56,976 nucleotides of DNA, from the NCBI GenBank assembly GCA_026785945.1, contig JAJAZD010000008.1, forward strand, positions 1 through 56,976, written 5' to 3'. Below the pieces are notes generated by a model that was not told where the DNA came from, made no database searches, and saw only the letters and a list, made by a program, of their open reading frames with translations. The translations under genes were made by a program, and so were the position numbers. Source of the stretch: Pseudonocardia sp. (lineage in GTDB: Bacteria; Actinomycetota; Actinomycetes; Mycobacteriales; Pseudonocardiaceae). This document shows positions 26,462 to 35,871 of the stretch, piece after piece (positions within the stretch are counted from its first letter, which is position 1; each line of letters opens with the position of its first letter).

Positions 26462-26809
26462 GTGGGGACCGTGTTGATCTACCTGGTCGTCGTCGTGACG
26501 GTCGGAGCCGCCCTGTTCGGAGTCGCCGCCGTCGTGTTCGGTCGGGGCGAGGAACTGGCACCGCTCGCGCCGGGTGCCACGCCGACCCGGCTGCCGATGG
26601 ACGAGATCAGCGGCCAGGACGTGCGCGAGCTGCGGTTCCCGCAAGCGGTGCGGGGATATCGGATGGCGGAGGTGGACTGGGTGCTCGATCGTCTGGCCGA
26701 CGAGCTGGACCGGACCGGGGCCGAACGTGACGGCCTGCTGGCCCGCGTCTCGGAGCTCGAATCGTCACCGGCTCGTGCCGGTGCCCGCGCCGACGGGGAC
26801 GACCTGTGA
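26462..26809 (+). CDS. Small DivIVA-domain membrane protein
   Basis: 115 residues from GTG 26462 (VGTVLIYLVVVVTVGAALFG); a GTG at 26426 would fall in the tandem repeat and is less likely. One N-terminal TM is followed by a short linker and the DivIVA-like core ELRFPQAVRGYRMAEVDWVL, which in DivIVA/Wag31 senses membrane curvature or poles. This position and size match Rv1209. It is coupled by GTGA to the next gene. Likely a septum/pole-associated partner; exact role unknown. Confidence 0.75.
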   Translation: MGTVLIYLVVVVTVGAALFGVAAVVFGRGEELAPLAPGATPTRLPMDEISGQDVRELRFPQAVRGYRMAEVDWVLDRLADELDRTGAERDGLLARVSELESSPARAGARADGDDL

Positions 26810-27273
26810 GTTCGCGCGTGGAGCTGACTGTGCCCGTGGACGTCGGCGCGCCCGCCGAAGCCGTCTGGAAGGCGGTCACCGACTGGGAGGGTCAGGGCGA
26901 GTGGATGCTCGGCACCCGGGTGGCGGTCACCAGCGACGGTGACGGCAGGCGCCTCGGCGCCACCCTCAGGGCGGTCACCGGGGTGGGGCCGATAGGGATC
27001 ATCGACACGATGGAGGTCGTCGAGTGGGCGCCGCCTACGCGGTGCGTGGTGCGCCACACCGGCAGGATCGTGCGCGGTGACGGGGTGTTCGAGGTCGTCG
27101 AGCTCGGGCCGGAGAGCGCCCGGTTCCTGTGGACCGAGCTGCTCGACCTCCCGCTCGGGGCGTTGGGCCGCTTCGGCTGGCCGATCGTGCGTCCGGTGTT
27201 CCGAGCCGGAGTGGCCCGCTCGCTGCGCAAGATGGCCCGGCTCTGCGAGGCGGAACACCTCACAGGTGGGTGA
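26806..27273 (+). CDS. SRPBCC family protein
   Basis: 155 residues from GTG 26806. It has a polyketide-cyclase/START-like pattern: VDVGAPAEAVWKAVTDWEG near the start, strand-rich middle and a C-terminal amphipathic helix GVARSLRKMARLCE. Such folds bind hydrophobic ligands. It overlaps both neighbours (GTGA upstream, 8 bp with tag downstream), so it is part of the gpgS-tag operon. Confidence 0.82.
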   Translation: MSSRVELTVPVDVGAPAEAVWKAVTDWEGQGEWMLGTRVAVTSDGDGRRLGATLRAVTGVGPIGIIDTMEVVEWAPPTRCVVRHTGRIVRGDGVFEVVELGPESARFLWTELLDLPLGALGRFGWPIVRPVFRAGVARSLRKMARLCEAEHLTGG

Positions 27274-27817
27274 GCCCACCCGCTGCGGCTGGGCCGGTTC
27301 GGCGCCCGAGTACGTGGCGTACCACGACGACGAGTGGGGACGCCCGGTGCGCGGCGTGACGCCGATGTTCGAGCGGCTCTGCCTGGAGAGCTTCCAGTCG
27401 GGGTTGTCGTGGATCGTGATCCTGCGCAAGCGCCAGGCGTTCCGCGCCGCCTTCGCGGGGTTCGACCCGACGACGGTGGCCACCTTCTCCGACGCCGACG
27501 TGTCGCGACTGCTCGCCGACGCCGGCATCGTCCGGAACCGGGCGAAGATCGACGCGACCGTCCACAACGCCCGAGTCGTGCTCGAGGGGGACACCCCGCT
27601 CGACGACCTGCTCTGGTCCTTCGCGCCCGAGGTGCACCGGCGCCCGGCCGCGCTCGCCTACATTCCGGCGACCACGGTGGAGTCCACCGCGATGGCCCGC
27701 GAGCTCAAGCGGCGCGGTCTGCGCTTCGTCGGACCCACCACCTGCTACGCATTGATGCAGGCCGCGGGGCTCGTTGACGACCATGTCCAGGGGTGTTGGC
27801 GTGCAGCAACGGGGTGA
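27266..27817 (+). CDS. tag: DNA-3-methyladenine glycosylase I (Tag)
   Basis: 183 residues from GTG 27266. The N-terminal TRCGWAG and YVAYHDDEWGRPV carry the zinc Cys and His; the C-terminal DHVQGCW supplies the other His/Cys. It removes 3-methyladenine from DNA in base-excision repair. Same position as mycobacterial tagA. Confidence 0.95.
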   Translation: MGEPTRCGWAGSAPEYVAYHDDEWGRPVRGVTPMFERLCLESFQSGLSWIVILRKRQAFRAAFAGFDPTTVATFSDADVSRLLADAGIVRNRAKIDATVHNARVVLEGDTPLDDLLWSFAPEVHRRPAALAYIPATTVESTAMARELKRRGLRFVGPTTCYALMQAAGLVDDHVQGCWRAATG

Positions 27818-27990
27818 CTCCGGAGGGTGAACCCTCTGTCGAGATGATCGCTCCGGTTTCGCCCCTGTCCGACGGATGAGGAAGGATGTTCGCAGCATCC
27901 TCGCCGTGCGCTCTCCCCGCGCTGCGGCGCCCTGCACGCAAGACACAACGCGAGATACCGATATGGGCATGACGACGGAGGGAGCAGGAC

Positions 27991-28158
27991 ATGGCGGCGA
28001 TGAAGCCCCGGACCGGTGACGGTCCTCTGGAGGTGACCAAGGAGGGGCGGGGCATCGTGATGCGCGTCCCTCTCGAGGGTGGCGGCCGCCTGGTGGTGGA
28101 GATGTCGGCCGAGGAGGCCGGTGACCTCGGCGACGCACTCAAGGCCGCCGCCGGCTGA
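27991..28158 (+). CDS. DUF3117 small protein (Rv1211-like)
   Basis: 55 residues, MAAMKPRTGDGPLEVTKEGR at the start and a C-terminal VEMSAEEAGDLGDALKAA helix. This is a highly conserved actinobacterial protein of unknown function. GGAGG sits just upstream (27978). It follows a 173-bp gap with two weak hairpins (AGGATG...CATCCT near 27880) and is followed by a clear terminator. Confidence 0.9.
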   Translation: MAAMKPRTGDGPLEVTKEGRGIVMRVPLEGGGRLVVEMSAEEAGDLGDALKAAAG

Positions 28159-28174
28159 CCCGCACGCACGACCG

Positions 28175-28216
28175 AACGGCACCGCCCCGCAGCCACGAGG
28201 CCGCGGCGGTGCCGTT
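28175..28216. terminator. Bidirectional terminator
   Basis: AACGGCACCGCC (28175-28186) pairs with GGCGGTGCCGTT (28205-28216), a 12-bp perfect stem followed by TTCTC. It lies between the convergent DUF3117 and zinc-ribbon genes. Confidence 0.8.
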
Positions 28217-28240
28217 TCTCGTGCCCGGCCCTCACTCGGC

Positions 28241-28408
28241 TCATGCCACGACGGCGGTCCGGAGGGCTCGGCGGTCGTCGAGCGTGACGAGCTCGATCGA
28301 CACCGCGCCGCACGCGCAGCGCCGATAGCGCACCCACCCCTCCGACGTGTGGTGGGTGGAGAGCACCGCCGTCTCGTCGCGGGGCCATCCACAGAGCGCG
28401 CACCGCAT
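28241..28408 (-). CDS. Small zinc-ribbon protein
   Basis: 55 residues starting MRCALCGWPRDETAVLS, with CxxC at 3-6 and CAC at 31-33 giving a four-Cys ribbon, then IELVTLDDRRALRTAVVA. Codon third positions are strongly GC, and it is divergent from the CGNR gene, convergent with DUF3117. No functional name is justified; similar short ribbon proteins are common beside this gene set. Confidence 0.75.
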   Translation of the reverse strand: MRCALCGWPRDETAVLSTHHTSEGWVRYRRCACGAVSIELVTLDDRRALRTAVVA

Positions 28409-28483
28409 GGCCGCGCCTCCTCTCGGTAATAGGTATATTGCCTTGAGAGCTTACCGCAACCAGTGCGAGGATGTCACAGGCCA

Positions 28484-29041
28484 GTGGACTTCATCGGTTA
28501 CCGCAGCGACGCGATCTGCGCCGCCGTGGACTTGGTCAACGTCGTGACGGAGGACCCCGAGGGGCTGCTCCCGGACCAACTGCATCGTGTCCTCGTGGCG
28601 CACGCCTACCAGGTGCTCGACGCCTCCGAGAGCGTCGAGTCCGCGCTGCGGGCATGGGCGCGCCGGCTGCGCACCGTCTTCGACGTGAGGACCCTCGACG
28701 AGGCCGCGGTCGCAGTGAACGCCCTGCTCTTGGACGTCAGGATCGAGCCGCACCTCACCTGTCATGACGGCGACGGCTGGCATCTGCACTACACCGCACC
28801 CGAGGCCGGCGTGGTCGACCGGATGCGCGCCACCACCGCGTTCGCACTGGCGATGCTCGTCTCGGAGTACGGGGTGGACCGCCACGGGCACTGCGCGGCC
28901 GACGGGTGCGCCCGCGTGTACGCCGACACCTCCCGGAACGCGGCCCGCCGCTACTGCTCCTCGGCCTGCGCCAACCGCACCGCCGTGGCCGCCCACCGCA
29001 CCCGCGCTCGCGCACAGGCGCGTCAGGGCAGCCCGCGGTAG
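28484..29041 (+). CDS. CGNR zinc-finger / ABATE-domain protein
   Basis: 185 residues from GTG 28484 (VDFIGYRSDAICAAVDLVN); an upstream GTG at 28463 is possible. The N-terminal ABATE-like helical domain is followed by a zinc knuckle CAADGCARVYADTSRN, then YCSSACANRTAVAAHR, with CANR replacing the family's CGNR. Such proteins are thought to bind DNA and act as regulators. An AT-rich spot (GGTATATTGCC at 28431) upstream may be its promoter. It overlaps glgM by 19 bp at the 3' ends. Confidence 0.85.
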   Translation: MDFIGYRSDAICAAVDLVNVVTEDPEGLLPDQLHRVLVAHAYQVLDASESVESALRAWARRLRTVFDVRTLDEAAVAVNALLLDVRIEPHLTCHDGDGWHLHYTAPEAGVVDRMRATTAFALAMLVSEYGVDRHGHCAADGCARVYADTSRNAARRYCSSACANRTAVAAHRTRARAQARQGSPR

Positions 29042-30201
29042 ATCTCCACGGTCCGGGCGGCGGCCTGCGCCCACTCGAAATCGGCCACGGCCCGGGCCCG
29101 GCCCGCCGCGCCCATCGCCCGGGCCCGGGCCGGATCCGCGAGCAGAGTGTTGACCGCGTCGGCGATGCCGGCACGGAACTCGTCCACGGCGTGCTCGTCG
29201 AAGTGCACCAGGAGCCCCGTCGTGCCGTCGTCCACGACCTCCGGGATGCCGCCGACGTCCGAGGCCACGACGGCCGTACCGCACGCCATCGCCTCCAGGT
29301 TCACGATCCCCAGCGGCTCGTACACCGACGGGCAGACGAACACCGTCGCGGCCGACAGGATCTGGCGGACCCGGACCGTCGGCATCATCCCCCGCACCCA
29401 CACCACTCCGTGCCGGGCCGCGGCGAGCTCGGCGACGGCGAGCTCGGTCTCCTCGGCGATCTCCAGAGTGTCCGGGGCGCCCGCGCAGAGCACGATCTGC
29501 GCGTCACCGTCGATGTGATGGGCCGCCGCGACGAGGTGGCCCAGTCCCTTCTGCCGCGTGATGCGGCCGACGAACGCGACGACGGGTCGACCGGGGTCGA
29601 TCCCGGCGCCGAGCAGCGCGTCGCGGGCCGGGTCGGGGTGGTAGAAGTCGGTGTCGATGCCGTTGTGCACCACGTGGACGCGGGCCGGGTCGAGGGCCGG
29701 GTAGCAGTCCAGCACGTCCGTGCGCATACCGGCGCTCACCGCGATGACGGCGTCGGCGGCCTCGTAGGAGGTGCGCTCCACCCACGAGGAGAGCCGGTAG
29801 CCGCCGCCCAGTTGCTCGGCCTTCCACGGGCGGCGCGGTTCCAGCGAGTGCGCGGTGACGACGTGCGGGATCCCGTGGAGGATCTTCGCCAGGTGCCCGG
29901 CCATGTTGGCGTACCAGGTGTGGGAGTGGGCGACGTCGACGCCGCCCAGCGCCGCGACCATCGACAGGTCGACGCCGAGGGTCTGCAGGGCCGGGTTCGC
30001 GTCGTGGAGGTCGTCGGGGGGTACATGGGCGTACACGTCCGGGTGGGCGGTACGCGGCGGGCCGAAGCAGTGGACGTCGACGTCGAGGAGTTCGCGCAGT
30101 GCCGGCACCAGGTGCTCGACGTGGACCCCCGCGCCTCCGTAGACATCCGGAGGGAACTCGCGGGTGAGCAGGCCGATGCGCACGTCGGCACGGTAGGCCA
30201 T
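29023..30201 (-). CDS. glgM: Actinobacterial GT4 alpha-glucan synthase (GlgM/GlgA)
   Basis: 392 residues from ATG 30201 (a GTG at 30225 and a GTG at VRIGLL, 30186, are alternatives). It is a GT4/GT5-like two-domain synthase: GLLTREFPPDVYGGAGVHVE N-terminus, FVGRITRQKGLGHLV linker and the donor site VCPSVYEPLGIVNLEA. The mycobacterial homologue at this locus, Rv1212c, makes maltose-1-phosphate from ADP-glucose and glucose-1-phosphate for the GlgE pathway. It diverges from glgC, which supplies ADP-glucose. Confidence 0.88.
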   Translation of the reverse strand: MAYRADVRIGLLTREFPPDVYGGAGVHVEHLVPALRELLDVDVHCFGPPRTAHPDVYAHVPPDDLHDANPALQTLGVDLSMVAALGGVDVAHSHTWYANMAGHLAKILHGIPHVVTAHSLEPRRPWKAEQLGGGYRLSSWVERTSYEAADAVIAVSAGMRTDVLDCYPALDPARVHVVHNGIDTDFYHPDPARDALLGAGIDPGRPVVAFVGRITRQKGLGHLVAAAHHIDGDAQIVLCAGAPDTLEIAEETELAVAELAAARHGVVWVRGMMPTVRVRQILSAATVFVCPSVYEPLGIVNLEAMACGTAVVASDVGGIPEVVDDGTTGLLVHFDEHAVDEFRAGIADAVNTLLADPARARAMGAAGRARAVADFEWAQAAARTVEIYRGLP

Positions 30202-30336
30202 CCCATCGGGGGACCTGCGCGCCACTACACGGGGTTTCGCCCGATCGCCCCCTGGTTTCTGTGGCCCGGCACGGTGTGAGCGCAGTAGGGTCGGCTGCGT
30301 GACGACGCTCGGGTGGCCCGGTAGCGGACTGTCGGC

Positions 30337-31587
30337 ATGACCGGCGCCCGCCCCACGCCCGCCTCACCACGGGGTTTCTCGGCCAACGTTCTCGGCATCG
30401 TGCTCGCGGGCGGCGAGGGCAAACGGCTCTGGCCGCTCACCGCCGACCGGGCGAAACCTGCTGTTCCGTTCGGCGGCAACTATCGGCTCATCGACTTCGT
30501 CCTGTCGAACCTCGTCAACACCGGTCTGCACCGCATCTGCGTGCTCACCCAGTACAAGTCCCACAGCCTCGACCGCCACATCTCCACCACGTGGCGCCTG
30601 TCGAGCGTGCTGGGCCAATACATCACGACCGTTCCGGCGCAACAGCGCCTCGGCCGGCGCTGGTACACCGGCAGCGCCGACGCGATCTTCCAGAGCCTGA
30701 ACCTGGTCTACGACGAGCGGCCCGACTACATCATCGTCTTCGGTGCCGACCACGTGTACCGGATGGACCCCGGCCAGATGATCACCGACCACATCGAGAG
30801 CGGCGCGGGCGTCACCGTGGCCGGCATCCGGGTGCCCCGCGCCGAGGCCAAGGCGTTCGGGTGCATCGCCTCCGACGCCTCCGGGCGCATCACCGAGTTC
30901 CTGGAGAAGCCGTCGGATCCGCCGTCGGTGCCGGACGACCCGGACGTCACGTTCGCCTCGATGGGCAACTACGTGTTCACCACCGAGGTGTTGCTCGAGG
31001 CGTTGCGCGCCGATGCCGAGGACGGCGACTCCGAGCACGACATGGGAGCCGACATCATCCCGCGGCTGGTCCGCGAGGGCGATGCGCACGTGTACGACTT
31101 CGCCGAGAACGTGGTGCCCGGCGCCACCGACCGCGACTCGGGCTACTGGCGTGACGTGGGCACGATCGACGCCTACTACGAGGCCCACACCGACCTGGTC
31201 TCCGTGCACCCGATCTTCAACCTCTACAACCAGCGCTGGCCGATCCGGACGGCGATGGCGCCGTTCCCGCCGGCCAAGTTCGTGGAGGGTGGCATCGCGC
31301 AGGACTCCGTCGTCGGCGCGGGCACCATCATCTCCGGCGCGATCGTGCGCCGGTCGGTGATCAGCCCGAACGTCCGCATCGTCGCGGGTGCCGAGGTGTC
31401 GGACTCCGTGGTGCTGCCGGGTGCCCGGGTGGGCCGCGGTGCCGTGGTCCGCGGCGCGATCCTCGACAAGAACGTGATCATTCCCGATGGCGCGCTGGTC
31501 GGCGTCGACCTCGCCATGGACCGCGCCCGCTACACCGTCAGCCAGGGCGGGGTCGTCGTGCTCGGCAAGGGCACCACCGCACTCTGA
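30337..31587 (+). CDS. glgC: Glucose-1-phosphate adenylyltransferase GlgC
   Basis: 416 residues, full length. [20 protein letters not shown] is the nucleotide-binding signature and [11 protein letters not shown] the catalytic strand. The C-terminal half has hexapeptide character ([19 protein letters not shown]). It makes ADP-glucose from glucose-1-phosphate and ATP for glycogen and maltose-1-phosphate synthesis. It is divergent from glgM, and the shared 135-bp region likely holds both promoters. Confidence 0.97.
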   Translation: MTGARPTPASPRGFSANVLGIVLAGGEGKRLWPLTADRAKPAVPFGGNYRLIDFVLSNLVNTGLHRICVLTQYKSHSLDRHISTTWRLSSVLGQYITTVPAQQRLGRRWYTGSADAIFQSLNLVYDERPDYIIVFGADHVYRMDPGQMITDHIESGAGVTVAGIRVPRAEAKAFGCIASDASGRITEFLEKPSDPPSVPDDPDVTFASMGNYVFTTEVLLEALRADAEDGDSEHDMGADIIPRLVREGDAHVYDFAENVVPGATDRDSGYWRDVGTIDAYYEAHTDLVSVHPIFNLYNQRWPIRTAMAPFPPAKFVEGGIAQDSVVGAGTIISGAIVRRSVISPNVRIVAGAEVSDSVVLPGARVGRGAVVRGAILDKNVIIPDGALVGVDLAMDRARYTVSQGGVVVLGKGTTAL

Positions 31588-31609
31588 CGCACCGCACCTC
31601 CCCGCGAAG

Positions 31610-32272
31610 TCAGCCGATCTTGACCGCGGCCAGCAACCCGTCGCCCAGCGGGAGGAGCACCGGGACCAGGCGGTCGTCCGCACGGACCTGCCTGGCCACC
31701 TCGCGCAGGGCCGCGACGCCGGGCTCGGCGGCGTCCGGGTCGAGGATGCCCTCGGAGAGGATGTCGTCGAGCGCCACGATGCCGCCCGGGCGCAGCAGGC
31801 GCACCGCTTCGTCGAGGTATCGCGGGTAGTCGACGGGTTCGGCGTCGATGAAGACGAGGTCGTAGCCGCCGTCGGTGAGCCGCGGCAGCACGTCGAGGCC
31901 CATGCCGTTGATCAGGCGCAGCCGCGACGGCCCGTGGCCGGCGGCGGTGAAGGCCATGCGGGCGATCCGCTGGTGCTCCGGGTCCACGTCGATCGAGGTG
32001 AGAACCCCGTCGGGAACCATTCCGCGCAGCAGCCAGAGCCCGCTCACGCCCGCGCCGGTACCGATCTCCACCACGGCCTTGGCGCTGATCGTGGCCGCGA
32101 GGAACCGCAGCCCCGCACCCCCTCCCGGCCCGACGGGTGTGCAGCCCAGATGGTTCGCGCCGGCACGCGCGGCGATGAGCACATCGTCCTCGGGGAGGTA
32201 GGATTCTACGTGTTCGCGCAGCACGCGGGCGTCCGCCGCAGGTCGGTCGGTGGCGTCGTCCGGGCCGGTCAT
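31610..32272 (-). CDS. SAM-dependent O-methyltransferase (Rv1220c-like)
   Basis: 220 residues from ATG 32272 (MTGPDDATDRPAADARVL). AdoMet motif VVEIGTGAGVSGLWLL and the acidic SIDVDPEH strand are clear; DLVFIDAEPVDY and VALDDILSEG are typical of catechol-type O-methyltransferases with a divalent metal site. Divergent from sigE, the same arrangement as Rv1220c next to sigE. Substrate unknown. Confidence 0.88.
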   Translation of the reverse strand: MTGPDDATDRPAADARVLREHVESYLPEDDVLIAARAGANHLGCTPVGPGGGAGLRFLAATISAKAVVEIGTGAGVSGLWLLRGMVPDGVLTSIDVDPEHQRIARMAFTAAGHGPSRLRLINGMGLDVLPRLTDGGYDLVFIDAEPVDYPRYLDEAVRLLRPGGIVALDDILSEGILDPDAAEPGVAALREVARQVRADDRLVPVLLPLGDGLLAAVKIG

Positions 32273-32442
32273 GGTCGAGAGGCTACTGCCCGACCGGCGC
32301 GGTACCGCGGCGCGCCGCGCTCCCATCGAGCGTGATCACTCTGCGGACTTCACAGGTTCCTCTCAGTAGGTTCTCACCCTTCGTTCACAGGTATGCGGCA
32401 CCGTAGGAAGCGTCGGTCGGGGTCGTCGACCGATGGAGATCC

Positions 32443-32468
32443 GGAACTCCGACGTCCGGAGTCCCGTT
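32443..32468 (+). promoter_or_regulatory. SigE-type promoter upstream of sigE
   Basis: GGAAC at 32443-32447 and CGTT at 32465-32468 are 17 bp apart, matching the -35/-10 pattern of actinobacterial SigE-class ECF sigma factors. It sits 38 bp before the start codon of sigE, consistent with autoregulation. Spacing and sequence agree with known sites; activity is inferred. Confidence 0.55.
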
Positions 32469-32505
32469 GTCAGTACGGCACGATCCGCCAGGGGAGGACC
32501 CCACG

Positions 32506-33132
32506 ATGACCGAGGGCTCAGCCCCATCGCTGATGGCCCCGTCGCACGCCGACACGGTGCTGCCCGGTGACGGTGCCGAATGGACGCCCCCGAGCTGGGA
32601 CGAGGTCGTCCGGGAGCACGCCGACCGCGTGTACCGGCTCGCGTACCGCCTGACGGGCAACCCGCACGACGCCGAGGACCTCACCCAGGAGACGTTCGTC
32701 CGGGTGTTCCGCTCGCTCGCCTCGTACAAGCCGGGCACGTTCGAGGGTTGGTTGCACCGCATCACCACCAACCTGTTCCTGGACATGGTGCGGCGGCGTT
32801 CCCGCATCCGGATGGAGGCGCTCCCCGACGACTCCGACCGGATTCCTGGTCGTGGCCCGGAACCGGAACAGGTGTTCTCCGACACCCACCTCGACCCGAT
32901 GCTGCAGGCCGCGCTCGACGACCTGGCCCCGGAGTTCCGGGCCGCGGTCGTGCTGTGCGACGTCGAGGGCCTGTCGTACGAGGAGATCGGTACCACTCTC
33001 GGCGTGAAGCTGGGTACGGTGAGGAGCAGGATCCACCGTGGACGGGCGGCGCTGCGTACCTCTCTCGAGCGCCGTCGCTCGGAGTTGCAGGCGCTCCTCG
33101 ACGCCGCGGTACCGGAGGAGGTTCGCGGGTGA
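32506..33132 (+). CDS. sigE: ECF sigma factor SigE
   Basis: 208 residues from ATG 32506 after GGGGAGGACC. Sigma-70 region 2 has [20 protein letters not shown] and [19 protein letters not shown]; region 4 has [20 protein letters not shown] and [14 protein letters not shown]. The next gene encodes an anti-sigma factor (GTGA overlap) and then an HtrA protease, the standard SigE-RseA envelope-stress set. It directs RNA polymerase to stress promoters such as the one found upstream. Confidence 0.95.
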   Translation: MTEGSAPSLMAPSHADTVLPGDGAEWTPPSWDEVVREHADRVYRLAYRLTGNPHDAEDLTQETFVRVFRSLASYKPGTFEGWLHRITTNLFLDMVRRRSRIRMEALPDDSDRIPGRGPEPEQVFSDTHLDPMLQAALDDLAPEFRAAVVLCDVEGLSYEEIGTTLGVKLGTVRSRIHRGRAALRTSLERRRSELQALLDAAVPEEVRG

Positions 33133-33815
33133 ACGGGAGCGACGAGCGACGACGCTTCACGGTCACGGTCACTGCGCCGGACTGGGGTCAGGACCATCTC
33201 TCGTCCGACGCCATCGTGGCCTACGTCGACGACGAGCTCGCCGACCGGCCGCACAGCCGCGCCGCGCGCCACCTGGACACCTGCCCGGAATGTGTGGCGG
33301 AGGTCGTCGCGCAGGGGCAGGCCCGCCTGGCCCTGCGCTCGGCCGAGTGCCCGAGTCTGCCGTCGGCGCTGCTCCGCAGTTTGTGCTCCATCCCGCAGGA
33401 CACCGAGCTCGCCGACCCGTCGCCCGGGCTCGCGGTGACCGACGACGGCCGGATCGTCACCGTGGTCCGGCCCGAGAAGCTGCCCCGTCCCGTCGACGTC
33501 CCGCCCGCGGGGCTCGCCTCCTCCGATAACGCGCCCGCGTCCCATGGTCGGCGGCCGCCGGTGCGGCGCCTCTACCGTCTCGGAGCCGGTGCGGCCGTCT
33601 CCGGGCTGGCGATCGGTGCGCTCGCGCTCGGAGCTCCCGGCCTCGCCGGCGGCCCACCACCCAGCGCCCCGGCCGACCGGGGCGTGTTCGACGGTCCGGT
33701 CCTCGGCGGGCCGTCCGGCGTGCTCGAAGCCAGGTTCCGGCTGCTCCCCGCCGCGCGCCAGGACTCGGTCATGACCCGGATGGACCTCATGCCCGACTCC
33801 TTCCGGCTGCGCTGA
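33129..33815 (+). CDS. rseA: Anti-sigma factor RseA, zinc-binding
   Basis: 228 residues from GTG 33129. The ZAS motif is HLDTCPEC (H48, C52, C55) within an N-terminal domain that would hold SigE. A membrane segment lies near residues 153-175 ([18 protein letters not shown]), and a ~50-residue external tail follows. The mycobacterial RseA is about 150 residues and lacks the TM tail, so this one is longer and probably membrane-anchored. HtrA next door is the candidate regulated-proteolysis partner. Confidence 0.88.
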   Translation: MNGSDERRRFTVTVTAPDWGQDHLSSDAIVAYVDDELADRPHSRAARHLDTCPECVAEVVAQGQARLALRSAECPSLPSALLRSLCSIPQDTELADPSPGLAVTDDGRIVTVVRPEKLPRPVDVPPAGLASSDNAPASHGRRPPVRRLYRLGAGAAVSGLAIGALALGAPGLAGGPPPSAPADRGVFDGPVLGGPSGVLEARFRLLPAARQDSVMTRMDLMPDSFRLR

Positions 33816-33900
33816 GCAGGGCGCGCCACGCGGACTTCACCGTCGGTGGGGCACGCTGCTGACCGGCCCGTCCCGTCCCTGCTCAGGAGCGTCCAGCGCG

Positions 33901-35406
33901 ATGACCGATGGTGCGACCGACTCGTCCGGCGAGCCGCCCCGCCTCACACCGCGCCCGCTGGACCGTCCGCCGGTGGACGAGGGGGCGGCCGAGCTCTTCG
34001 GTCGTCCCGGTGGTGTGGACGGGGCGTTCGACGGGCGCTGGGCGCCGGCCGGGGCGCCGGTGACCAACGGTGCCCGCACCGCACTCCTTCCACCGCCCCC
34101 CGCGGCTCTGGCCAGCGCGTTCGGCCGTCCGAACGCCGGTGCGTCCGCGCTGCAGCGACCCCCTGGTACCGGAGAACCGGTCGGCGACGACCCCTTCTGG
34201 GACGCCGACGCCGAACGCGATCCGTGGCGTGATCCCGACAGCGTGGCCGCCCTGGGGCCCCCGCCCGCCTCGCCGGAGCCCGACGTGCCCGCGACGCGCG
34301 GCGAGGGAGCGCGCCTGAGCCTGCGCGAGGTGCTGTTCGGGGGTCGCGTGTCCCCACGGGCCCTGGCGGTGCTCGGCGTGCTCGCTCTGCTGATCGGCTC
34401 GGCGGGCGGCGTCGTCGGGCGGATGACCGCCGAGGGCGCGGCGAGCCTCACCGACCCCGACCCGACGATCGCCCAAGCCGCGCCCGCGAAGGAACGCCCG
34501 CCCGGTTCGGTCGCCGACATCGCCGCGCGCACGGTCCCGGCCGTGGTGTCCATCGAGATCAGGATCGGTGACGAGGGCGGCACCGGCTCGGGCGTCGTCA
34601 TCGACCCGGCGGGCTACGTGCTCACCAACGACCATGTCGTCGCCCCGGCCGCCGCGGCGCAGGGAGCCGCGATCGAGACGATCTTCCACGACGGCACCCG
34701 CGGCATCGCGCAGATCGTCGGGCGCGACGCGAAGACCGACCTTGCGGTGCTCAAGGTGGAGGTCGCGAACCCCGTGGTGGCGACCGTCGGATCCTCGGCC
34801 GGCCTGGCGGTGGGAGACGGCGTGCTGGCCATCGGCTCGCCGCTCGGGCTGGCCGGCACCGTCACCGACGGCATCGTCAGTGCGCTCGACCGGCCCGTGC
34901 GGCTCGACGCGGGAGGCGACGCCAACGCCGTGATCGACGCGATCCAGACCGACGCCGCCATCAACCCCGGCAACTCGGGCGGTCCACTGGTCGACTCGAC
35001 CGGTGCCGTGGTGGGGATCAACACCGCCATCCGCAGCCTCGGCCAGGGCGAGGGCGGCTCGATAGGCCTCGGGTTCGCGATCCCCATCGACGACGCCCGG
35101 CTGATCGCCGAGGAGCTGATCCGCAGCGGTGTGGTGCGCCACGCGGAGATCGGCGTCAACGCACGGTCGGTCAGCGACGGGACCACCGACGGCGCGCAGG
35201 TGCAGAACGTGCAGCAGGGTGGGGCCGCGGCGGTCGCCGGGATCCTGGAGGGCGACGTCATCGTCCGGGTGGGGGAGCGACTGATCGCCGGTGCCGACGA
35301 GCTCGTCGTCGCGGTCCGCGAGCGCAACCCCGGGGACACGGTGGCCGTCGAGCTGGTCCGGGAGGGTCGCCCGCTCACGTTGTCGGTCGTCCTCACCTCC
35401 GACTGA
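33901..35406 (+). CDS. htrA: HtrA/DegP-like trypsin-like serine protease with PDZ
   Basis: 501 residues. A long Pro-rich cytoplasmic N-terminus (1-150) precedes one TM (about 153-173). The extracytoplasmic S1C protease has catalytic triad H245 (LTNDHVVAPA), D280 (KTDLAVLK) and S359 (PGNSGGP), followed by one PDZ domain (residues ~410-495, GVNARSVSDGT start). It degrades misfolded envelope proteins and would be controlled by sigE just upstream. Same order as Rv1223. Confidence 0.95.
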   Translation: MTDGATDSSGEPPRLTPRPLDRPPVDEGAAELFGRPGGVDGAFDGRWAPAGAPVTNGARTALLPPPPAALASAFGRPNAGASALQRPPGTGEPVGDDPFWDADAERDPWRDPDSVAALGPPPASPEPDVPATRGEGARLSLREVLFGGRVSPRALAVLGVLALLIGSAGGVVGRMTAEGAASLTDPDPTIAQAAPAKERPPGSVADIAARTVPAVVSIEIRIGDEGGTGSGVVIDPAGYVLTNDHVVAPAAAAQGAAIETIFHDGTRGIAQIVGRDAKTDLAVLKVEVANPVVATVGSSAGLAVGDGVLAIGSPLGLAGTVTDGIVSALDRPVRLDAGGDANAVIDAIQTDAAINPGNSGGPLVDSTGAVVGINTAIRSLGQGEGGSIGLGFAIPIDDARLIAEELIRSGVVRHAEIGVNARSVSDGTTDGAQVQNVQQGGAAAVAGILEGDVIVRVGERLIAGADELVVAVRERNPGDTVAVELVREGRPLTLSVVLTSD

Positions 35407-35420
35407 CGTAGGCTGGCACC

Positions 35421-35858
35421 GTGTTCGACAGCATCGGCTGGGGCGAGATCCTGGTACTCATCGTGGCCGGGCTGTTCATCCTGGGTCCGGAACGGCTGCC
35501 GTCGGCCGCGGCGTGGCTCGGGCGCAGCATCCGGCAGGTCAAGGAGTACGCCAGCGGGGCGCGCGAGCAGCTTCGCGGTGAGCTCGGCCCGGAGTTCGAC
35601 GAGCTGCGCAAGCCTCTCGACGAGCTGCGCGGCCTGCGCGACCTCAACCCGCGAACCGTGGCCAAGCGCGCCCTGTGGGACGACGACCCGGCGCCCAAGC
35701 CCAACGGCTACGCGCCGCCCCCCACCGGCGGCACGGTCAACGGTGCCGCGAGCCCGAACCTGTCGAAGAGCGCCCCGCAGCGCCACCCCGCCACCGGCCG
35801 CGCCCCGGACACGCTGGCCAAGAACGAGCGCCCCCCGATCGACCCGGACGCCACCTGA
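35421..35858 (+). CDS. tatB: Twin-arginine translocase subunit TatB
   Basis: 145 residues from GTG 35421. N-terminal TM and amphipathic helix: [20 protein letters not shown], then [20 protein letters not shown], the TatB signature (glutamate in the TM and PERLP). The C-terminus is Pro-rich. It forms the TatBC receptor for folded Tat substrates. It lies 15 bp after htrA and converges with mrp. Confidence 0.95.
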   Translation: MFDSIGWGEILVLIVAGLFILGPERLPSAAAWLGRSIRQVKEYASGAREQLRGELGPEFDELRKPLDELRGLRDLNPRTVAKRALWDDDPAPKPNGYAPPPTGGTVNGAASPNLSKSAPQRHPATGRAPDTLAKNERPPIDPDAT

Positions 35859-35871
35859 GCGCAGCCCCGGC

